A stretch of 64,000 nucleotides of DNA, from assembly GCF_009856605.1 (NCBI RefSeq), contig NZ_CP047242.1, positions 2,548,001 to 2,612,000 on the forward strand. Direction: 5' to 3'. Shown here one piece after another: positions 46,097-54,228 of the stretch. Each line of letters starts with the position of its first letter. Within the stretch, counting starts at the first letter, position 1. The notes beneath the pieces were generated by a model. That model was not told the origin of the DNA. It searched no databases and saw only the letters and a program-made list of their open reading frames with translations. The stretch is from Trichormus variabilis 0441. GTDB lineage: Bacteria > Cyanobacteriota > Cyanobacteriia > Cyanobacteriales > Nostocaceae. The position numbers and the translations under genes are program-made.

Positions 46097-46631
46097 AAAT
46101 CGTTACAAACATCTGCTAAGAAAACATGAAGCATGACTGTAATAGTTAAGCAGAAGTTGCACCATTTTGTTAGCTTTTAGTGGTCAGAAGCCTTGCCATA
46201 AAAGGCTGACAAATTTGCTTTAAACTTAGCGAAACCACCTTTGGCATGGGATTTGTTAGCTCACAAATCTGGAAAATTTTCTCCTCTTATACCAAATTAA
46301 TATAAAGCTGCGCCAAATAAATGATGTAGAGAAGTTGCATACAACGTCTCTACAGTACAGAACAAAGTGCATCTATGGCTACGCCAGACAAGCTACATCA
46401 AGAAACGGTATTACCTGTTTGTGAATCCTACATAATCTTTATATTCATTAGATAATTATGTAAATTTTTAACTAATTTTGGAAAAATAGTGTATCTTTAT
46501 AGTGATTCTAAGTAATAATAACGAAAGCTAAGGATAAAAAATCAAATAGCTACTTACAAGAGGAATAATAGTATATTAAGTAACTTTAACACTGTGTTAA
46601 GCAACTTTAGAAACCACGGATAAGGTTGATA
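46097..46631. other. Intergenic region with a repeat element
   Basis: No gene is seen. It includes an ATACC...GGTAT-bounded segment (46287-46413) and, after it, an AT-rich region (46430-46600) likely to hold the promoter of the next gene. Confidence 0.35.
46287..46413. repeat. Possible MITE-like segment with an inner palindrome
   Basis: TTATACCAAA at the left and ACGGTATTA at the right are short inverted ends. Inside, GTAGAGAAGTTG-CAT-ACAACGTCTCTAC (46326-46353) is a near-perfect palindrome. The ends resemble those at 35837-36004. Confidence 0.45.
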
Positions 46632-47129
46632 ATGAACAGCTTAAGTAACTCGCAAGACCTATTGACAGACATGACAGCCGCCATGAAAAGATTAGAAAGG
46701 TCGCTGATGCTGTCTACTGGCGAGTTCTCACTAATCTTAGCTTGTGCCAACTCTGTGAAAAAACAGCAGCAAACCCTCAATTCCTTACAAGAATCTTCTT
46801 CAACCAACATTCAAGAGATTACCCTCTCACCAACAGACGAGACACTATACACAACCATTAAAACGAAATTGGGCAATACTCAACCCGAAGTTCTGATGAT
46901 TCGTGGTTTAGAATCCGTAGAGGCCATTAACCAACTCATTCTCAGTACAAATATCATGCGAGATGAGTTTCGTAAAGACTTTCATTTCCCCTTGGTATTA
47001 TGGGTAAATGATGAAATTCTTCAGAAATTAATCTGGTTAGCACCTGATTTAAAAAACTGGGCAGCTAATACCATTAAATTCGATGCGGGTCAAAATCCAC
47101 TGATGGAAACTTCCGCCCTAACTGCTTAA
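46632..47129 (+). CDS. Short protein resembling the N-terminus of larger AAA/TPR-type proteins
   Basis: The protein has 165 residues, soluble, with the ATG at 46632 and AAGG before it. The C-terminal part (EVLMIRGLESVEAINQLIL, then STNIMRDEFRKDFHFPLVLWVNDEILQKLIWLAPDLKNWA) recalls a segment found in large cyanobacterial ATP-binding/TPR proteins, where many more residues follow. Here it stops after FDAGQNPLMETSALTA. It may be a truncated remnant or a small stand-alone domain. I found no continuation downstream in the next 500 bp. Confidence 0.5.
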   Translation: MNSLSNSQDLLTDMTAAMKRLERSLMLSTGEFSLILACANSVKKQQQTLNSLQESSSTNIQEITLSPTDETLYTTIKTKLGNTQPEVLMIRGLESVEAINQLILSTNIMRDEFRKDFHFPLVLWVNDEILQKLIWLAPDLKNWAANTIKFDAGQNPLMETSALTA

Positions 47130-47716
47130 GACTGGTGGTGATTGGGGACAAAAAAGTAAAAAGGTAAAAGATTTTTTCTTTTGACTTTTGCCTTGAACTG
47201 GGGATTGGGGATTAGGTAAATGTTTTATCTCCTCTACTCTCTTACTTTTTCCTGTTTTCTATAGGACTCATACTTTATTTTTGAAATATACGTAGGGGAG
47301 CCACTGCGTTGGACGGGTTTCCCGGCTTGGAGCAAGTGGCGTTGGGCAATGCCCACCGGCTCATGGTTTTGGTGGGCATTGCCCACCCTACAAATACTTA
47401 CTTTTTCCTGTTTCCCATTTCTCTTGAAATACTTAGTAACAAAAAATCAATTAGGGCTTACGCACCCAGATTTCATTTTGAGTCCGAGTGTAAGTGTTTC
47501 AAACAATACCCCTACACCCTTACACCCATAAACCCTTGATATTGCGTTTTCATACGTAAGTCTGATTAATATAGAAGTGTCTATCTTCACATCTACATCA
47601 GAAGATATTTCATTTTGGGAATAATTACGGAATTGTTCTTACTGGTTACGTATTAATTGTTGAACATTGCAATACTGAACTCTAGACGCTGATGTCAGCG
47701 TTTTATCTTAGGAATT
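47130..47716. other. Intergenic region with palindromic repeats
   Basis: No gene is seen. It contains a paired palindrome at 47336-47393. The T-rich part near 47150-47250 has ATTGGGGATT words. A promoter for the next gene is expected at 47600-47700. Confidence 0.35.
47336..47393. repeat. Paired TGGGCATTGCCCA palindromes
   Basis: GTTGGGCAATGCCCACC (47341-47357) and GGTGGGCATTGCCCACC (47371-47387) are each palindromic and are also complementary to each other, so the whole can form one long hairpin or two short ones. CTACAAATACTT follows. Confidence 0.7.
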
Positions 47717-49528
47717 ATGCTGCCAATTTATCGTTATACTAAACAGGCTCAAATTATTACTGCTTTAATTTTGACTGGCATTCTATCTGTTGGTAGTGGG
47801 TTGACACTGATAAAAAACGCCAGCGCTTCATCTATCGATTTTTTAGCCGAAACGCCAAATGAACGTCTCAAACAAAATGTTCGAGTGAACCGTTTACCGC
47901 GCCTTGTAGCTAATGCTGTGTTGCGGGATTTATCAAATAGAGAAGGAATTTCTTCCCTCTTTTTGAAAATCACTGATTATCGTCAACAAACTTGGCGTAA
48001 TGGTTGTTTAGAACTACAGCGACCGGATGAACTCTGTTCTCAGGCTTTAGTTCCAGGTTGGCGAGTTGTAGTTTCTCGCGGTCAACAAAGTTGGATTTAT
48101 CACACCAATCAAAATGGTTCTGTGGTCAGGCTAAATGAACGAGCTAACACAGGTAGATTACCTCAAAATGTGAGAAATGCTGTGTTAGCACAGGCGCGAC
48201 AAATCTCAGGATTACCAACTAGGGCGTTGAGTATTGTGGAATTTCAGCCGACTAACTGGGTTGAAGGTTGTGAAGTCTCCACTTTCCCCAATCCTTGCGA
48301 TCAAATTTTAGTCTCTGGTTGGCAAGTAACTGTAGGTGCGGGGAATCAACGTTGGGTATTTGTCAGTAATGAAAATGGTGATAGAGTCCGGTTAGCAACT
48401 GGAAGTAATCCAAGTGCAAATTTACCAACATCGATTATAGATGAAGTGTTAGCGGATGCTTCCAATCGCAGTAGAACCAAGATTGCAGTCAGTTCGAGAA
48501 ATATTACCCAAGCAGAACGGGTGGTTTGGAGTAATGGTTGTCTAGATTTAGATGGGGGCGTTTGTACTTTCGCTCAGGTGCCTGGTTGGCGTGTTACAGT
48601 CACAATAGGCCGGGAAAGGTTTGTTTATCACACCGACAATAACTTTTTAGTCAAGTTCAATCGTGCGGCTAGCACAACTACTGGTAATGTTAACTCTGGG
48701 CAACCAATACCTATTTCTGAAAGTGAATTACCGCCACCTTTAGATAGGAATGTGGTCTTCCGCTCAATTGCGAGTGGTGGTTTTACTGGCAGAACCTACG
48801 AGACAATTTTGCTCAATGATGGGCGATTAATTCGTGTGCAGATTGGTGATGGGAATGGTTCTGAACGCAGTGTGCGCCGTCTGAGTCGCCAAGAATTACA
48901 GCAATTTCAGCAGTTGCTACAACGCTACAGAGGTGAATTTAATAATCTGCGCTACCCTGCGCCCAGAAGCAGTGCTGACTTTATCACTTACACTCTTACT
49001 AGCCAAGAGGGTACGGTCGAATACAATGATATTTCTGTAAATAGCGTACCGACAAATTTACAAGCTGTCATCACCGCATGGAATCAAATTAACGATACCC
49101 CAATCTCAGATGATGGTAATCTCAACCCTGTACCGATTCGTCCCAGTGAGTTACCACCACCTTTAGATCAAGGTGTAGTATTTCGAGAAATTTCTAGCGG
49201 TGGCTTTGCGGGTAGAACCTACGAAACAGTATTACGTGATGATGGTTTGTTAATCCGTGTGCGGATTGGTGATGCTAATGATTCTGAGCGGAGTGTGCGC
49301 CGTATTCCTGTGCAGCAAGTACGTCAATTTCAACGGTTGCTAGAACGTAGATCAGAGGAGTTCCAAAATATTAATTACCCAGCCCCTAGAGGTGCTGCTG
49401 ATTTTATTACCTACACTCTGACCAGCGAAGACGGTACAGTACAGTACAACGATGTTTCTCAGAATAACTTGCCGCAGGATTTACAGGGAGTGGTGCAAGC
49501 TTGGAGGGATATTGTAGGGAATAGGTAA
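47717..49528 (+). CDS. Secreted protein built of two kinds of internal repeat
   Basis: The protein has 603 residues. A signal-like hydrophobic stretch (IITALILTGILSVGSGLTLI, about 13-32) leads to two repeat types. Type A occurs three times (about 50-135, 145-230, 235-320), each with WxxGCL/CEV...C...VPGWRVTV and W(I/V)Y/F(H/V). Type B occurs twice (about 330-455 and 472-600), each with SELPPPLDxxVVFR, SGGFxGRTYET, RSVRR and PAPRxxADFITYTLTS. Each type A unit has a pair of cysteines, fit for a disulfide outside the cytoplasm. AGGAATT precedes the ATG. I know no function. Confidence 0.6.
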   Translation: MLPIYRYTKQAQIITALILTGILSVGSGLTLIKNASASSIDFLAETPNERLKQNVRVNRLPRLVANAVLRDLSNREGISSLFLKITDYRQQTWRNGCLELQRPDELCSQALVPGWRVVVSRGQQSWIYHTNQNGSVVRLNERANTGRLPQNVRNAVLAQARQISGLPTRALSIVEFQPTNWVEGCEVSTFPNPCDQILVSGWQVTVGAGNQRWVFVSNENGDRVRLATGSNPSANLPTSIIDEVLADASNRSRTKIAVSSRNITQAERVVWSNGCLDLDGGVCTFAQVPGWRVTVTIGRERFVYHTDNNFLVKFNRAASTTTGNVNSGQPIPISESELPPPLDRNVVFRSIASGGFTGRTYETILLNDGRLIRVQIGDGNGSERSVRRLSRQELQQFQQLLQRYRGEFNNLRYPAPRSSADFITYTLTSQEGTVEYNDISVNSVPTNLQAVITAWNQINDTPISDDGNLNPVPIRPSELPPPLDQGVVFREISSGGFAGRTYETVLRDDGLLIRVRIGDANDSERSVRRIPVQQVRQFQRLLERRSEEFQNINYPAPRGAADFITYTLTSEDGTVQYNDVSQNNLPQDLQGVVQAWRDIVGNR

Positions 49529-49561
49529 TTGGTAATTGGTAATTGGTAATTGGTAATGGGT
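49528..49561. repeat. STRR tract TAATTGG
   Basis: Four or more copies of the heptamer GGTAATT (ending GGTAATGGG) begin at the stop codon of the repeat-built secreted protein. Confidence 0.8.
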
Positions 49562-49601
49562 GTTTCTTGATATTAGGAGATTTCCTCACAAGTTCCTCAT
49601 G

Positions 49602-49642
49602 TTTCTCGTTGAGAATAATTTGCAGTTAATCTCAGCGAGAAA
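49602..49642 (+). promoter_or_regulatory. Palindrome over the feoB ribosome-binding region
   Basis: The arms TTTCTCGTTGAGAATAA (49602-49618) and TTAATCTCAGCGAGAAA (49626-49642) are inverted repeats with two mismatches in 17, around TTTGCAG. The right arm contains the probable ribosome-binding site GCGAGA and ends 5 bp before the ATG. It could be a repressor site (for example Fur, since the genes take up iron) or an RNA hairpin that hides the ribosome site. Both readings are inference. Confidence 0.55.
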
Positions 49643-49647
49643 TTTTG

Positions 49648-50268
49648 ATGGATTGTCACAAATGTAAATCTCAGGGTCAATCGTGTAAAAAGCGATCGCC
49701 TAAATTGCTATTTTCCCCCAAAAATCAGCAACCATTTACTCAGGATGTTTCCCACAATCCCCAAATTGCTTTGGTTGGAATGCCCAATGTTGGTAAGAGT
49801 GTGTTGTTCAATGCACTAACAGGAATTTATGTCACAGTTTCTAATTACCCCGGTACAACTGTAGAAGTAAGTCGTGGACTAGCGCAGATTGGGGAACAAA
49901 GCATCACAGTGATTGATACACCAGGAATGTATTCACTATTACCCATCAGTGAAGAAGAAAAAGTTGCCAGAGATTTATTGCTTTTAGAACCTGTAGCAGC
50001 TGTGGTTCATGTGGTAGATGCTAAAAACTTGGGAAGAATGCTGCCTTTAACTTTTCAACTGATAGAAGCTGGTCTGCCGATTTTACTCGCTGTCAACATG
50101 ATGGATGAAGCCCATCGTTGGGGGTTGGATTTACGACCAGACTTGCTGGAGATGGAATTAGAAGTTCCAGTAGTTTGTATGGCGGCTGCTTTGAACCAAG
50201 GTATAGATGAACTGCGACATAGGATAGCCTCACTCCTGCCAGTTCAGGTTGCCATGATACCAGCGTGA
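49648..50268 (+). CDS. feoB: FeoB GTPase domain (split FeoB, first gene)
   Basis: The protein has 206 residues from the ATG at 49648. An N-terminal Cys-rich tag (DCHKCKSQGQSC) precedes the small GTPase: ALVGMPNVGKSVLFNALTG (G1, about 45), VSNYPGTTVEV (G2), VIDTPGMYSLLP (G3) and LAVNMMDEA (G4, about 150). In most bacteria this is the first quarter of one FeoB chain; here it ends at a TGA, and the membrane part starts 25 bp later in another frame. The domain supports ferrous-iron uptake at the inner membrane. Confidence 0.9.
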   Translation: MDCHKCKSQGQSCKKRSPKLLFSPKNQQPFTQDVSHNPQIALVGMPNVGKSVLFNALTGIYVTVSNYPGTTVEVSRGLAQIGEQSITVIDTPGMYSLLPISEEEKVARDLLLLEPVAAVVHVVDAKNLGRMLPLTFQLIEAGLPILLAVNMMDEAHRWGLDLRPDLLEMELEVPVVCMAAALNQGIDELRHRIASLLPVQVAMIPA

Positions 50269-50293
50269 GTATTTGAGATCAGGAGAAAAGGGC

Positions 50294-51757
50294 ATGATTA
50301 GCCAAGTTATCTATCCAGAACCAATTGAAGCAGCAATCGCTCAACTAGAATCGTGGTGGCAGACATTGGGCAATCGCTATTTGTTTCATAATTACTCATT
50401 ATCACCTCGTAGCCTGGCTTTATTGCTGTTACAGAAAGACCCAGGATTATGGCAAATATTACAACAAGACCAAGAACAGTGTCGTCATCTGGAAGTTTTG
50501 ATTACTGTTACTCAAAATCAACTTCATCAGCCTTTAGGACTAGCGATCGCCAATACTCGTCAAAATCAGGCTCGGATAATAGAAAGAGCAGTTTTGCATG
50601 AAACTAGAGAAGCGCAATCGTCAATTACAGAAACACTCCACCAACTCACAGTCAACCCTATTACTGGCTTCCCTATTCTTGTGGTTATTCTTTACTACGG
50701 AGTTTACAAATTTGTCGGTGAATTTGGTGCAGGGGAACTGGTTGACCGCATCGAAAGCTTTTTTGAAACACAAATTAACCCATTAGTCAACCAAATCACG
50801 ACGCAAATCATTCCCTGGCGACCAATTCAAGACTTGATTGCTCATGACTATGGCATTATCACCTTGGGAATCCGTTATGCTACGGCGATCGTTTTACCTG
50901 TAGTTGCCACTTACTTCTTGATGTTCTCGTTACTAGAAGATAGCGGCTATCTTCCACGTTTGTCTTTAATGCTGGATCGCTTATTCAAATCCGTTGGTTT
51001 ATCGGGTCGTGCAGTCATTCCGATGGTGTTAGGCTTGGGGTGCGACACAATGGCAACAATAGTTACCCGTACCTTAGAAACCAGACGTGAACGATTAATT
51101 GCCACCTTTTTACTTTCCCTGGCCATACCTTGTGCTGCACAGTGGGGTGTGATTGTGGGACTACTAGCACAAAAACCAGCCGCCTTAATGTTTTGGGGAG
51201 GTTTTATCACCGCCATCTTCCTAATAGTTGGATATCTCACCGCCAGATTGTTACCTGGTACTTCCGGCAGGTTTTACATGGAAATTCCCCCTTTACGTCT
51301 GCCCAAATTACGGAATGTGTTCACTAAAACCTGGGTGCGGATGAAGTGGTATTTTCTGGAAGTATTACCCTTATTTATCTGGGCATCTGTGTTGATTTGG
51401 GTGGGACGTTTAACCGGATTATTTGACGTAATTATTCGCGCCATTGAACCTCTCACCTTGGCATTGGGAATGCCAAAACAAGCAGCGCCCATATTTCTCT
51501 ACGGCTTCTTTCGCCGAGATTATGGTGCAGCCGGACTATTTGATTTGCAGCAACAGGGAAGTTTGACAGGTAATCAGTTAGTGATAGCTGCGATCGTTTT
51601 AACTTTGTTTTTACCCTGTATTGCCCAATTGCAAATGCTGATTAAGGAACGGGGAACTAAAACTACTTTGGCAATAGTACTGTTTATTTTTCCCTTTGCT
51701 TTCCTCATGGGATATGTCGTCAACTTCGGCTTAATATTATTCGGAGTGAACTTTTAA
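50294..51757 (+). CDS. feoB: FeoB membrane permease part (split FeoB, second gene)
   Basis: The protein has 487 residues from the ATG at 50294, with a strong AGGAG nine bases before. A helical spacer (about 1-115) leads to about eight membrane helices with the conserved gate blocks: RAVIPMVLGLGCDTMATIVTRTLE (about 240) and IPCAAQWGVIVG, plus a second gate region after 400 (FRRDYGAAGLFD, FLPCIAQLQML). It carries Fe2+ across the inner membrane. With the GTPase gene upstream it makes a two-chain FeoB. The frames differ, so no read-through would join them. Confidence 0.9.
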   Translation: MISQVIYPEPIEAAIAQLESWWQTLGNRYLFHNYSLSPRSLALLLLQKDPGLWQILQQDQEQCRHLEVLITVTQNQLHQPLGLAIANTRQNQARIIERAVLHETREAQSSITETLHQLTVNPITGFPILVVILYYGVYKFVGEFGAGELVDRIESFFETQINPLVNQITTQIIPWRPIQDLIAHDYGIITLGIRYATAIVLPVVATYFLMFSLLEDSGYLPRLSLMLDRLFKSVGLSGRAVIPMVLGLGCDTMATIVTRTLETRRERLIATFLLSLAIPCAAQWGVIVGLLAQKPAALMFWGGFITAIFLIVGYLTARLLPGTSGRFYMEIPPLRLPKLRNVFTKTWVRMKWYFLEVLPLFIWASVLIWVGRLTGLFDVIIRAIEPLTLALGMPKQAAPIFLYGFFRRDYGAAGLFDLQQQGSLTGNQLVIAAIVLTLFLPCIAQLQMLIKERGTKTTLAIVLFIFPFAFLMGYVVNFGLILFGVNF

Positions 51758-51758
51758 T

Positions 51759-51983
51759 ATGAACGCCTTATCAACAGTCAAAGTCGGTCAACCGCAAACG
51801 GTAGTAAGTTTACGAACTCAAGATCAAGCAGTACTACAAAAGCTGATGGCATTCGGGATTTTACCGGGGAGCAAGTTGGTGCTAGAGCAACGCTTTCCAT
51901 CCTATATCATCATGGTTGGCAGAACCCGCACCGCCTTGGATCGAGAAACAGCACAGTGTATTTTTGTGGAATCTCGCAATTGA
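51759..51983 (+). CDS. feoA: FeoA, ferrous-iron transport accessory protein
   Basis: The protein has 74 residues: one SH3-like FeoA domain with ALSTVKVGQPQTVVSLR, LQKLMAFGILPGSKLVLEQRFPSY and GRTRTALDRETAQCIFVE. FeoA is thought to modulate FeoB by binding its cytoplasmic part. It begins 1 bp after the permease stop, so the genes are coupled. It follows feoB here, while in many bacteria feoA comes first. Its stop meets the stop of the methyltransferase gene on the other strand. Confidence 0.88.
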   Translation: MNALSTVKVGQPQTVVSLRTQDQAVLQKLMAFGILPGSKLVLEQRFPSYIIMVGRTRTALDRETAQCIFVESRN

Positions 51984-52976
51984 TTACCTTTGAGCAACTT
52001 TGATCCCAGTTGTCTGTTCTGCTGGTGGTGTCACAGTGTTAGCTCGTAAAGCACGGAACATCCCAAATCTACAGAGTCCCATACCAAATGCTAGCCTCAT
52101 CAGTAGTAGGGTGGGTACTTCTCGCAGAGATTTAATGAAACCAGATAGACCAAAACGCACTAATCCTTCTGGTCTAACTATTCCTTGCCAGATAGAATCC
52201 AGCCAAGAGGGGAGTGTTTGTTTTGTCCAGTCTGCCGTGATTACCTCCCCTTCTACTAATCCCGTCGCGGCCAAAAGCTCAGAAAAGCCTTCGATGCTGG
52301 AAAAAGCCGGGTGAGACCACTGATCTAGTAGTTGCTGCATTACTGGTTTCTCCCAAATATTTAGGGGTTTTTGGCGATCGTCTCGCTGATTCCAGTCGGC
52401 TAAAACCATGATTCCACCAGGCTTTAGCACCCGCATCAATTCTTTGGCAAAAATGGCTTTATCTGGCATATGTGGGCCAGCTTCAATTGACCAAACTACA
52501 TCAAAACTACCATCTGGGGAAGAAAGCGCCATCGCATCATCCACCAAAAACTGTGCATTCAGTTCCTGAGGTGTTAATTCTTGGGCGCGTTGGACTTGTT
52601 GGGGGCTGATGGTGATACCTGTAACGGCAAATCCATAATCCCGTGCCAAAATGCGACTACTTCCCCCAATTCCACAACCAACATCTAACAGGGTAGTACC
52701 AGGGGGTAATTTATCCAAACCACCCCAACGCACCATTTCATGGACAAAATCAGATTTAGCTGCCAGAAAATCTTTCCTTTGCGGTGGCGAACCATAATGA
52801 CCTAAATGGATGTGTTCGCCCCAGTAAAACTCTAAAATACCGTCTTCAGTCCACTGGTCGTAGGAATTGGCTACGGAGTTAGATGATTGATAACGTCTAG
52901 CAGTAATGAGATATAACGCAATACCTGCTGCCAGTAGTGTTAGGAAAAATACCAGTGTAGAAAACAACCAATTCAT
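51984..52976 (-). CDS. MPBQ/MSBQ-type quinone methyltransferase
   Basis: The protein has 330 residues. An N-terminal membrane anchor (about 3-24) precedes YQSSNSVANSYDQWTEDGILEFYWGEHIHLGHYG and a SAM site LLDVGCGIGGSSRILARDYG (about 95-114), then GITISPQQVQRA, FDVVWSIEAGPHMPDK and the VLKPGGIMVLADWNQRDD motif. The sequence closely recalls cyanobacterial Slr0418, which methylates 2-methyl-6-phytyl- and solanesyl-benzoquinol in tocopherol and plastoquinone synthesis. That recall is not checked. It acts at the plasma or thylakoid membrane. Confidence 0.87.
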   Translation of the reverse strand: MNWLFSTLVFFLTLLAAGIALYLITARRYQSSNSVANSYDQWTEDGILEFYWGEHIHLGHYGSPPQRKDFLAAKSDFVHEMVRWGGLDKLPPGTTLLDVGCGIGGSSRILARDYGFAVTGITISPQQVQRAQELTPQELNAQFLVDDAMALSSPDGSFDVVWSIEAGPHMPDKAIFAKELMRVLKPGGIMVLADWNQRDDRQKPLNIWEKPVMQQLLDQWSHPAFSSIEGFSELLAATGLVEGEVITADWTKQTLPSWLDSIWQGIVRPEGLVRFGLSGFIKSLREVPTLLLMRLAFGMGLCRFGMFRALRANTVTPPAEQTTGIKVAQR

Positions 52977-53080
52977 GAAAATAGAGCCTTAATGAGCCTT
53001 AATATTTATATACAATCTTATCCCATTGCTTTCTTCGGAGAGTTTAAGCCTACCTCATTACTTATAACTGTATGTAGTAT

Positions 53081-53135
53081 GTAGGGTGGGCAATGCCCAC
53101 CATATCCGGGTTTTGGTGGGCATTGCCTACCCTAC
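53081..53135. repeat. Double palindrome with 22-bp arms
   Basis: GTAGGGTGGGCAATGCCCAC at the left is the reverse complement of the right arm ending GGGCATTGCCTACCCTAC, with one mismatch. Each arm contains a TGGGC-AAT-GCCCA palindrome or a near copy. Confidence 0.75.
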
Positions 53136-53178
53136 AGATACTTAGGAACACCAAAAAATCAATTATCTGGTCTGGTAT

Positions 53179-53235
53179 GGTGCGTCAGTATGAATAATTT
53201 CTGAGTATAGTTAGGTTCTATCGCACTGACGCACC
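53179..53235. repeat. GGTGCGTCAGT inverted repeat
   Basis: The 11-bp arms are perfect (GGTGCGTCAGT and ACTGACGCACC) around 35 bp of AT-rich DNA. The arms match the inner arms of the MITE-like elements at 23.3 and 59.2 kb. Confidence 0.6.
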
Positions 53236-53360
53236 CTACATTTGGATATTTTTACTGGAAATCCTTACGTTAATTATTACTAGCGAATGATAGAGAAAAT
53301 AGCTTTTGCTGATAATATTTCAGTTTTGGTATTCCTCTAAGCCAAAGAACCAATTACTTT

Positions 53361-53804
53361 ATGAATAAGCTGCCGAAAATAGACCGTCAGCGAGAGCATC
53401 AAGCGAATGAACGTACTTTTTTAGCTTGGTTACGCACTTCTATCGCCTTGATTGGTTTTGGTTTTGCTATTGCGAGATTTGGGTTATTTTTGCGTCAGCT
53501 TGATACGGCAATTTCACAAAAGGAAACTTATGTCCATCCTCTATTTAACTCAGAGAATTTAGGGATTACTTTAGTACTTGTGGGAATTTTGGCGATCGCT
53601 CTAGCTGCATGGCGTTATAATCAGGTATTCTGGCAAATAGAACGAGGTGACTATCGACCCAATCGATTTGCAGTATGGTTGATGACTGGAGTCGTGATAA
53701 TTTTGGGGTTTTTAAGTATTCCTTTACTCTTGTTACGGGAACAATCTATACCGCGACCATCTTCTATTTTCAAGCAGCCAAAATCGGAAAATGTTCGTCA
53801 ATAG
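53361..53804 (+). CDS. YidH/DUF202 membrane protein
   Basis: The protein has 147 residues. The family start is REHQANERTFLAWLRTSIALIGFGFAIARF (residues about 10-40), followed by LGITLVLVGILAIALAAWRYNQVFWQIERGDY and a third membrane helix, VWLMTGVVIILGFLSIPLLLL. DUF202 proteins are small inner-membrane proteins without a firm function. The stop codon lies inside a GTCAATA STRR tract. There is no operon partner. Confidence 0.85.
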   Translation: MNKLPKIDRQREHQANERTFLAWLRTSIALIGFGFAIARFGLFLRQLDTAISQKETYVHPLFNSENLGITLVLVGILAIALAAWRYNQVFWQIERGDYRPNRFAVWLMTGVVIILGFLSIPLLLLREQSIPRPSSIFKQPKSENVRQ

Positions 53805-53822
53805 TCAATAGTCAATAGTCTA
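53797..53822. repeat. STRR tract GTCAATA
   Basis: Three and a half copies of the heptamer overlap the end of the DUF202 gene. Confidence 0.75.
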
Positions 53823-54228
53823 CAGTTAAAAGATAGTGGAAATCATCCCGAACCTCTACCCCAGAAAATGCAATTAATTAACTAAAAAGCTGATTAATTG
53901 GGTAACTCACTAAAAGAGTACATCTTTAATAGGTGGCATATATATAAAGTATTGCGGATGAGATACTGACCTATGGAATATTTGTAGAAAGTCGAATCAG
54001 TAGCCGCAAGCCGCATATAAATACTTATTTTGATAATGATATCACTTCCTGTTGCATACTGATAATATCTGTGAAATAGGTAATTGGTAATGGTAAATAA
54101 CAATTACCTATTAGTTATTACCTATTACCATTCATTAAATACATTTAATTCCCTGGTTCTGGCTATTTCTCATTCTTCTATCTCTACATTCTGAAAGTGC
54201 AGTTTAGGGCTAGGACAAGGATAAAATT
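53805..54228. other. Intergenic region upstream of nifJ
   Basis: No gene is seen. It holds GTCAATA tandem copies (53797-53822) and an inverted STRR pair, GGTAATTGGTAATGGTAA and TTACCTATTACCATT (54078-54133). The nifJ promoter should lie in 54130-54220. No clear NtcA site was found. Confidence 0.35.
54075..54135. repeat. Inverted STRR pair GGTAATT/TTACC
   Basis: GGTAATTGGTAATGG words are followed by TTACCTATTAG and TTACCTATTACC words, so the DNA can fold back on itself. It lies about 100 bp before nifJ. Confidence 0.6.

Larger units (their letters stand above)
52977..53360. other. Intergenic region with two hairpin repeats
   Basis: No gene is seen. It contains the TGGGCATTGCCCA double palindrome (53081-53135) and a TGCGTCAGT...ACTGACGCA hairpin (53179-53235). 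Confidence 0.35.

Noticed and set aside
50269..50293. Programmed frameshift joining the two feoB parts
   Set aside because: There is no slippery heptamer at the TGA, and the second gene has its own strong AGGAG and ATG, so separate translation is simpler.
54130..54228. NtcA site before nifJ
   Set aside because: I found no GTA-N8-TAC with a suitably placed -10 box.
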